Assembly (NCBI RefSeq): GCF_001425325.1
Contig: NZ_LMEH01000001.1
Span: 1,454,688 to 1,518,687, forward strand
Length of the DNA stretch: 64,000 nt
Source of the DNA: Leifsonia sp. Root1293
GTDB taxonomy: Bacteria > Actinomycetota > Actinomycetes > Actinomycetales > Microbacteriaceae
Reading direction: 5' to 3'
Shown here: in pieces, positions 58,561-64,000 of the stretch
Position numbering within the stretch: position 1 is the stretch's first letter
Layout of the letters: every line of letters begins with the position of its first letter
Notes under the pieces: generated by a model
The model's database searches: none
What the model was told of the DNA's origin: nothing
The model's input: the letters and a program-made list of their open reading frames with translations, nothing else
Position numbers and translations under genes: made by a program

Positions 58561-59853
58561 ATGGCAGATCGCGAGTACGGCTTCAAGACGCGTGCAATCC
58601 ACGCAGGCAACATCCCCGACGCAGTGACGGGAGCCAGGGCCCTGCCCATCTACCAGTCCACGGCCTTCGTCTTCGACGACACCTCGGACGCCGCAGCACG
58701 ATTCGCCCTGCAGAAGTACGGCAACATCTACTCGCGCCTCGCCAACCCGACGGTCGCCAGCTTCGAGGAGCGGGTGGCCAGCCTCGAGGGCGGGCTCGGC
58801 GCCGTGGCGACGGCATCCGGTCTCTCGGCGCAGTACATCACCTTCGCGAGCCTCGTGGGCGCCGGCGACCACATCGTCGCCTCGGCCAACCTCTACGGCG
58901 GTTCGATCACCCAGTTGGACGTGACGCTGCGCCGCTTCGGAGTCGAGACCACCTTCGTGCAGTCCTCGGACCCGGCCGACTACGCCGCGGCCATCACCGA
59001 CAAGACCAAGGTGCTGTTCGCCGAGACCATCGCCAACCCCTCGGGCGAGATCGCCGACCTCGAGGGCCTCGCCGACGTCGCTCACGCCCACGGCATCCCG
59101 TTCATCGTCGACTCGACCATCGCGACCCCGTACCTCAACCGCCCGATCGAGTGGGGAGCGGATGTCGTCACTCATTCCGCCACGAAGTTCCTGGGCGGCC
59201 ACGGCACCACACTGGGCGGCGTCGTCGTCGAGAGCGGCCGCTTCTCCTGGCATTCCGAGAAGTTCCCGCTGTTCGGGCAGCCCGTTCCGAGCTACGGCGG
59301 GCTGGAGTGGTCCGGCAATTTCGGCGAGTACGCCTTCCTGACGAGACTGCGTGCGGAACAGCTGCGCGACATCGGCCCCTCACTCTCGGCCCAGGCCGCG
59401 TTCCAGCTGGCGCAGGGTGTCGAGACGCTGCCGTACAGGGTGCAGGCGCACGTCGACAACGCTCGGGTCGTTGCCGAGTGGCTCGACGCCGACCCGCGCA
59501 TCGAGGCGGTCAACTGGGCGGGCCTTGATGCCCATCCGCACCACGACCGTGCCCTCAAGTACCTGCCGAAGGGCCCCGGTTCCGTCTTCAGCTTCGAGGT
59601 CAAGGGCGGCCGCCCGGTCGGCCAGAAGCTCATCGAGGGCGTCGATCTCGCCAGCCACGTGGCCAACATCGGCGACGCGAAGACGCTGATCATCCACCCC
59701 GCGTCGACCACCCACGCCCAGCTGAGCGAGCAGCAGCTCGTCGACGCCGGCGTGCTACCCGGCATCGTGCGCATCAGCGTCGGCATCGAGGATGTCGAGG
59801 ACATCATCTACGATCTGGACCAGGCATTGACCAGCGCCACGGAGGGCAAGTGA
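58561..59853 (+). CDS. metY: O-acetylhomoserine aminocarboxypropyltransferase (sulfhydrylase)
   Basis: This 430-residue fold-type I PLP enzyme makes homocysteine from O-acetylhomoserine and sulfide. The N-terminus (FKTRAIHAGNIPDAVTGARALPIYQ) and YSRLANPT are family blocks. The PLP Lys is in HSATKFLGGHGT. The C-terminal HPASTTHAQLSEQQ and RISVGIEDVEDI are typical. The length favours MetY over cystathionine gamma-synthase. The stop overlaps the CoA-binding gene by 1 nt, which is a conserved pairing. Confidence 0.94.
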   Translation: MADREYGFKTRAIHAGNIPDAVTGARALPIYQSTAFVFDDTSDAAARFALQKYGNIYSRLANPTVASFEERVASLEGGLGAVATASGLSAQYITFASLVGAGDHIVASANLYGGSITQLDVTLRRFGVETTFVQSSDPADYAAAITDKTKVLFAETIANPSGEIADLEGLADVAHAHGIPFIVDSTIATPYLNRPIEWGADVVTHSATKFLGGHGTTLGGVVVESGRFSWHSEKFPLFGQPVPSYGGLEWSGNFGEYAFLTRLRAEQLRDIGPSLSAQAAFQLAQGVETLPYRVQAHVDNARVVAEWLDADPRIEAVNWAGLDAHPHHDRALKYLPKGPGSVFSFEVKGGRPVGQKLIEGVDLASHVANIGDAKTLIIHPASTTHAQLSEQQLVDAGVLPGIVRISVGIEDVEDIIYDLDQALTSATEGK

Positions 59854-60452
59854 TGAGCACAGTCGTCGAAGCATCCGACGCCAACGACACCGAGACGGTT
59901 CGCCTCGTGAACGGGCTGAGCTGCGACCTCCCGGCGGACTCGCCGCTCGCGAAGCTGCTGAAATCGCAGCGCACGTGGGTCGGACCCGACGCGAAGGAGC
60001 GCCTGCGCATCCTGCGCGGCGCCAAGACCGTCGCCATCGTCGGCGCCTCCCCCAACCCCGCCCGCTCCAGCTTCTTCGTGGGCACCTACCTGCAGCAGTC
60101 GAGCGACTACAAGCTCTACTTCGTGAACCCGAACGCCACCGAGATCCTGGGAGAGAAGGCCTACCCCGACCTGGCCTCGTTGCCCGAGGTGCCCGACATC
60201 GTCGTGGTCTTCCGACGCGGCAGCGACATCCCGAGCGTCATCGACGATGTCGTCGCGGTCGGCGCCAAGACCATCTGGGTCCAACTGGGCATCTGGAACC
60301 AGGATGCGGCCTACTACGGCGAGGCCCGGGGCCTCACCGTGGTCATGGATCGCTGCATCAAGGTCGAGCACGCCCGCTTCGGTGGCGGCCTGCACCTGCT
60401 CGGCTTCGACACCGGTCAGATCTCGAGTCGCCGGGCAGCGGTCGGGCGTTAG
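59853..60452 (+). CDS. CoA-binding domain protein (YccU-like) paired with metY
   Basis: This 199-residue protein has a Rossmann-type CoA-binding domain in its second half: TVAIVGASPNPARSSFFVGTYLQ, VNPNATEILGEKAYPDLASLP, DIVVVFRRGSDIPSVIDDVV and CIKVEHARF. The 50-residue N-terminus is polar. The family's role is unknown. Coupling with metY (TGATG) and its CoA-type site suggest a link to acetyl-group or persulfide chemistry in homocysteine synthesis. GGAGGG upstream is its ribosome site. Confidence 0.87.
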   Translation: MSTVVEASDANDTETVRLVNGLSCDLPADSPLAKLLKSQRTWVGPDAKERLRILRGAKTVAIVGASPNPARSSFFVGTYLQQSSDYKLYFVNPNATEILGEKAYPDLASLPEVPDIVVVFRRGSDIPSVIDDVVAVGAKTIWVQLGIWNQDAAYYGEARGLTVVMDRCIKVEHARFGGGLHLLGFDTGQISSRRAAVGR

Positions 60453-60465
60453 AGGGGTCGGCAAC

Positions 60466-60471
60466 TAAGCT
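60466..60471 (+). promoter_or_regulatory. -10 hexamer TAAGCT, leaderless promoter of the SARP/NB-ARC regulator
   Basis: TAAGCT lies 7 nt before the GTG at 60479. Confidence 0.6.
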
Positions 60472-60478
60472 CGGCAGA

Positions 60479-63400
60479 GTGCTGAAAGCCCTCGCTGAGA
60501 CACCGCGGGTCGCGGTTCTCGGACCCGTGCTCGTCGAGGGTCGCGATGGCACTCCGATCGAGCCGCCAGGAGCCATGGCGAGGGCACTCGTCGCGGTGCT
60601 CGCAGGGGAGACGGGGCGCCCGGCCGGCAGCCCGGTGAGCGTCGAGACGATCACCGACGAACTGTGGGGCGATGTTCCGCCGAGGAACGCCAAGGCGGCC
60701 CTCCAGACCCTCGTCTCGAGGCTGCGCGCCGTGGCCGCCGACGGCCTCGTCGTGTCGACGGCCCGGGGCTACGCCCTGGCCGTCTCCGACGAGCAGACCG
60801 ACTCCGGACAGGCGCGGCTGCTCGGGCGCCAGGCGACGCTGGTGGCCACCGCCGACCCCGCGGCAGCCGTCGCCCATCTCGACCGGGCGCTCGCCCTCTG
60901 GCGCGGTGAACCCGGTACCGACCTCCCGGACTCCCCCGTGCGCGACGCGCTGATCGAGGATGCCGCCTCGACCCGTGACGGCCTGCTCGATCTCCGAGCG
61001 CGCTGCCTCGTCGACGCCGGCGAGCCGGAACGGGCTCTGCGCGAGCTGGAGAAACTGGCCAAGGCGCATCCGTTCGACGAGAGCCTGCACCTGACGCACC
61101 TGCGCGCGCTGGCGGCAGCGGGAAGGCGCCAGGAGGCCATCGCGGCCTTCGCCGCCTTCCGCACGCTGCTGCGCGAGGAGTTCGGATCGTCACCGTCTCC
61201 GGAACTGGTCGCCGTCAACACACAGCTGCTCCAGGACGATTCCGCTCCGAGCCCGGGGCGGGACACCCGCGTGCGCATCGGTCTGCGTGCCGCTCCGAAC
61301 GAGCTTCTCGGGCGGGAGCACGACATCGAGGCCGTGCAGCGGCTGCTCGACCGTGCGCGCCTCGTCACCGTGCTCGGAGCCGGGGGCCTCGGCAAGACCC
61401 GACTGGCCCAGGAGCTCGGAGCACGCTCGGCCTCCCCCGGCGTCGTCTTCGTCGAACTCGCGAGCGTGCGGACGGATGCCGACGTCACCCTGGCGCTCGC
61501 CTCGACCCTCGGCATCCGGGAGCTCTCCCCCGGCCAGAAGCTCGTCGACGCCGCGCCGCGCCCCGACGTGCGCGAGCGCATCATCGCCCAGCTCGGCGAG
61601 CGCCCGACCCTGCTCATCGTCGACAACTGCGAACAGGTGGTCGACGGCGCCGCCCTCTGGGTGGCGGAGCTGCTCGCCTCCCTGCCGCGCCTGCGGGTGC
61701 TCGCCACGAGTCGCAGCCCGCTGCTGATCGGCGCCGAGCAGGTCTACGCACTCGAGTCGCTGCCGGCCCGGGATGCATCCGGCGAGCCGGGGCCGGCGGT
61801 GCGCCTGTTCACCGAGCGCGCTCGCGCCGCCCGGCCATCGGTCGCCCTGCCGCCCGACGCCGTCGCTCGGCTCTGCACACGTCTGGACGGCCTGCCTCTC
61901 GCCATCGAGCTGGCAGCCGCCCGGGTGCGATCGATGTCGGTCGAGCAGATCGAGTCGCGGCTCGAGAACCGTTTCGCGTTGCTCACCAGTGGCGACAGAT
62001 CCGCTCCCGAGCGGCATCGCACCCTGCAGGCCGTCATCGAGTGGAGCTGGACGCTGCTGAGACCGCAGGAGCAGCGGGCGCTCCGGCGACTGTCGCTCTT
62101 CGTCGACGGCTTCGGTCTCGAGGCTGCGGTGCAGGTGACGGGCGAGGATGCCGCCGACCTCCTCGACGCCCTCGTCATCCAGTCGTTGCTCGCCGTCAGC
62201 GACGACGCCGTCACGGGACAACCGCGCTACCGCATGCTCGAGACCGTGCGCGAGTTCGGCCAGGTCGCCCTCGCCGATGCAGACGACACGGCGTCGGCTC
62301 GTGACGCCGTCTTCTCCTGGGCTGAGGCGTTCAGCACTCGGGCCATGGGCGATGCGATGGGCGCCCGACAGGTCGCCATGTTCCACCACGTGGCCGTGGA
62401 ACAGGACAACCTGGTCGCCGTGCTGCGCGAAGCCATCGCGCTCCGCGACGGACGCGTCGTGCTGAGCGTCTTCGCCCTGCTCGGCTACTACTGGAGCGTG
62501 CGCGGCGCCCACACCGAGGTGTTCTCCTTCACCACGGCGGTGCTCGACGCCACCGCCGGTCACCGTCCCGATGCGAAGCACGCGAATGCCGCCGCGTTCG
62601 CGTACATCATGCTGACAGGCACCAACTTCGTCATCGGCAACCGTGAGGGCTTCAGGGCGAGGTCGCGCCTCCGCGCGGTTACGACGAGTGGAGCCGACCT
62701 CCAGCCGTGGCTCACCGCGACGGCGGGCTTCCTGCTCGCGTTCCCCGACATGCACCGCGCGTCAGACCTCCTCGCCGGGATGGCGGCATCCCACGACGTT
62801 CCGTCCGCCCTGATCGGCAGCATCATCTCGGCGCAGATCGCGGAGAACGACGGCGATCCCGAGGCCGCGCGCATCGCGGCCCGGCGCGCCTACGAGCTGT
62901 CTCAGACCTCGGGCGACGTCTGGATCGGGTCGATGGCGGCCATGTCGCTCGCGCAGCTGGCCAGCCAGTCCGCTCACGCCGAGGAGGTGCTCGTGTGGGT
63001 CGATCGAGCCCGCGCCGGCATGGAGCAGCTCGAGGTCGTGCAGGACCTCCAGCAGATCAACTGGATCCTCGGCGGCAGCCTGCTCGCCCTCGGTCGGCTC
63101 GACGACGCCCGCACCCTCTTCGACGACATGGTCACGAACGAGCTCACCATCGACGACGGCCTCGAGATGGTGTCGGTGGGCGAGTTCGGGCATGCCGAGC
63201 TCGCGCGGATCGAGGGACGGTCGGCGGATGCCGCAGAACGCTACCTCCGGGCGATCGCGTCCTTCGCGACCCCGGCGTCACGGGCCTCGCCCTGGTTCTA
63301 CATGACGTTGTCTGCGCGGGTCTCCTCCGCCGTCATCGACGGCGACCAGGACGCAGCGGACATCGCCCGCTGGGCCGCCCGCCTGCGTGCGAGGATCCTC

Positions 63401-63712
63401 GCGTTGCACCGCGCCCGGCCCGACTACGTCGACAAGCCCGTGCTCGCGGCATCCGTGCTCGGATGGTCGGCGTGGGCGATGACGCAGCCCGGCCTCGCCG
63501 GACGCGGCCTCGAGTTGTTCGCCCTCGCCGAGGCGCTGCACGCGCGCCAGGACCTCCCCGCACTGCAGCTCGCACCCCACCTCGAGGCCGCCCGGCGACG
63601 GTTCGGCGATGGCGCAGTCCGCGCTGCCCAGGATGCCGCCGCCGGCCTCACGCTCGACGGCCGCGCCGCCCGCGCCTACGAGCTGATGGCCCTCCCCGTC
63701 CCCGCGGCGTAG
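60479..63712 (+). CDS. AfsR-like transcriptional regulator (SARP/BTAD + NB-ARC + TPR-like)
   Basis: This 1077-residue regulator has three parts. Residues 1-100 are an OmpR-like winged helix (TITDELWGDVPPRNAKAALQTLVSRLR), followed by a bacterial transcription activation (BTAD) domain with WRGEPGTDLPDS. From about 280 to 560 is an NTPase: Walker A GAGGLGKTRLA near 300, Walker B TLLIVDNCEQVV, DGLPLAIELAAARVR and the ERHRTLQAVIEWSW segment. The rest is helical, TPR-like. Relatives integrate signals to activate secondary metabolism or transport. The likely target is the convergent ABC-2 transporter. Confidence 0.9.
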   Translation: MLKALAETPRVAVLGPVLVEGRDGTPIEPPGAMARALVAVLAGETGRPAGSPVSVETITDELWGDVPPRNAKAALQTLVSRLRAVAADGLVVSTARGYALAVSDEQTDSGQARLLGRQATLVATADPAAAVAHLDRALALWRGEPGTDLPDSPVRDALIEDAASTRDGLLDLRARCLVDAGEPERALRELEKLAKAHPFDESLHLTHLRALAAAGRRQEAIAAFAAFRTLLREEFGSSPSPELVAVNTQLLQDDSAPSPGRDTRVRIGLRAAPNELLGREHDIEAVQRLLDRARLVTVLGAGGLGKTRLAQELGARSASPGVVFVELASVRTDADVTLALASTLGIRELSPGQKLVDAAPRPDVRERIIAQLGERPTLLIVDNCEQVVDGAALWVAELLASLPRLRVLATSRSPLLIGAEQVYALESLPARDASGEPGPAVRLFTERARAARPSVALPPDAVARLCTRLDGLPLAIELAAARVRSMSVEQIESRLENRFALLTSGDRSAPERHRTLQAVIEWSWTLLRPQEQRALRRLSLFVDGFGLEAAVQVTGEDAADLLDALVIQSLLAVSDDAVTGQPRYRMLETVREFGQVALADADDTASARDAVFSWAEAFSTRAMGDAMGARQVAMFHHVAVEQDNLVAVLREAIALRDGRVVLSVFALLGYYWSVRGAHTEVFSFTTAVLDATAGHRPDAKHANAAAFAYIMLTGTNFVIGNREGFRARSRLRAVTTSGADLQPWLTATAGFLLAFPDMHRASDLLAGMAASHDVPSALIGSIISAQIAENDGDPEAARIAARRAYELSQTSGDVWIGSMAAMSLAQLASQSAHAEEVLVWVDRARAGMEQLEVVQDLQQINWILGGSLLALGRLDDARTLFDDMVTNELTIDDGLEMVSVGEFGHAELARIEGRSADAAERYLRAIASFATPASRASPWFYMTLSARVSSAVIDGDQDAADIARWAARLRARILALHRARPDYVDKPVLAASVLGWSAWAMTQPGLAGRGLELFALAEALHARQDLPALQLAPHLEAARRRFGDGAVRAAQDAAAGLTLDGRAARAYELMALPVPAA

Positions 63713-63715
63713 AAC

Positions 63716-63789
63716 CGCCGAGTCGCCCGTCTTCGTCGCCACGACGGGCCCCGAAGGGCGGGATGGCGACGAAGACGGGCGACTCGGCG
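63716..63789. terminator. 26-bp perfect inverted repeat between regulator and ABC-2 permease
   Basis: A perfect 26-bp inverted repeat (63716-63741 with 63764-63789) has a 22-nt loop, 3 nt past the regulator stop. It is very stable and suits a bidirectional terminator, but it is longer than most. Confidence 0.75.
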
Positions 63790-63815
63790 ACGGAGACGGG
63801 AGACGGGGCGGGAGG

Positions 63816-64000
63816 TCAGGCCTTGGCCATGTACGCCTTCACGGTGAGCGGTGCGAACACCGCGACGATCACGGCTGCGCCGAGCAGGGAGATCCAGGCG
63901 TCGCCTCCGAACGTTCCGGTGTCGAACAGTTCGCGCACCGCCGTGACGAGATGCGACACCGGATTGATGTTCACGAACCACTGCAGCCAGTCGGGCATGG
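63816..64000 (-). CDS. ABC-2 type transporter permease, C-terminal part (5' end outside window)
   Basis: The last 61 or so residues of an ABC-2 (DrrB-like) permease are visible. They include MPDWLQWFVNINPVSHLVTAV and RELFDTGTFGG, both typical of the drug-resistance permease C-terminus. A last span (SLLGAAVIVAVFAPLTVKAY) follows. The gene continues past the right edge. It converges with the AfsR-like regulator, and pairs of this kind recur in actinobacteria, which suggests regulation of the pump. Confidence 0.85.
   Translation of the reverse strand, partial: MPDWLQWFVNINPVSHLVTAVRELFDTGTFGGDAWISLLGAAVIVAVFAPLTVKAYMAKA

Overview
The window looks like a chromosomal segment of a high-GC actinobacterium, most likely of the family Microbacteriaceae (order Micrococcales); I cannot name the genus. 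The signs are the strong GC bias in third codon positions, the gene order eno - ftsB-like - DUF501 - S8 protease, many GTG starts, a SARP/NB-ARC regulator, a protein O-mannosyltransferase, and about fifteen genes whose -10 hexamer (TANNNT type) sits only 6-8 nt before the start codon, which implies leaderless mRNAs. I see no prophage, transposase, CRISPR array or rRNA. Most genes are housekeeping.

Layout. 1-2.8 kb: the end of greA, ilvA and an AI-2E family transporter. 2.9-8.7 kb: a YcaQ-type DNA glycosylase, lemA-htpX, a TetR/ABC-2 efflux operon with a perfect inverted repeat at the gene junction, and an alanine-rich membrane protein. 8.9-13.4 kb: a tightly coupled operon tetR - MFS - fold-III PLP enzyme - sugar-lactone oxidase with a candidate operator. 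13.5-18.9 kb: a 24-12-24 palindromic repeat, an unusual tRNA with a UAA anticodon, and eno - ftsB - DUF501 - S8 protease - type II NADH dehydrogenase. 19-28.2 kb: hisS, ferritin, mazG, nhaA behind a structured leader, mfd, pth and rplY. 28.4-38.6 kb: gnd, an APC permease, an acyl-CoA ligase, a secreted lysozyme-like protein, prs, glmU behind tRNA-Gln, a MarR regulator, a TMEM175 channel and a PNPOx-like flavoprotein.

38.6-44.5 kb: the methionine importer metQNI, an Uup-type ABC-F protein, and a PD-(D/E)XK (DUF559) protein whose flanks carry six copies of the same 24-nt repeat arm. 44.5-51.9 kb: metG-tatD-rsmA-ispE, a second AI-2E transporter, a quinone-oxidoreductase-like enzyme that overlaps it antisense, and rsmI. 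51.9-64 kb: protein O-mannosyltransferase, a YeiH-type transporter, a fatty acid desaturase, a guanidinium exporter under a guanidine-III riboswitch, an ABM protein with a rhodanese, an MFS exporter, O-acetylhomoserine sulfhydrylase with a CoA-binding partner, an AfsR-like regulator, and the end of an ABC-2 permease.

How genes work together. Methionine and sulfur are served by metQNI, O-acetylhomoserine sulfhydrylase, rhodanese and metG. Cell envelope functions are served by glmU, ispE, the FtsB-like protein, O-mannosylation, the desaturase and the lysozyme-like protein. Efflux is served by two MFS pumps, ABC-2 systems and Gdx. The items most worth follow-up are the nhaA leader, which resembles part of a cobalamin riboswitch core, the REPIN-like repeat family, the short-variable-arm tRNA with anticodon UAA, and the tetR-MFS-PLP-oxidase operon.
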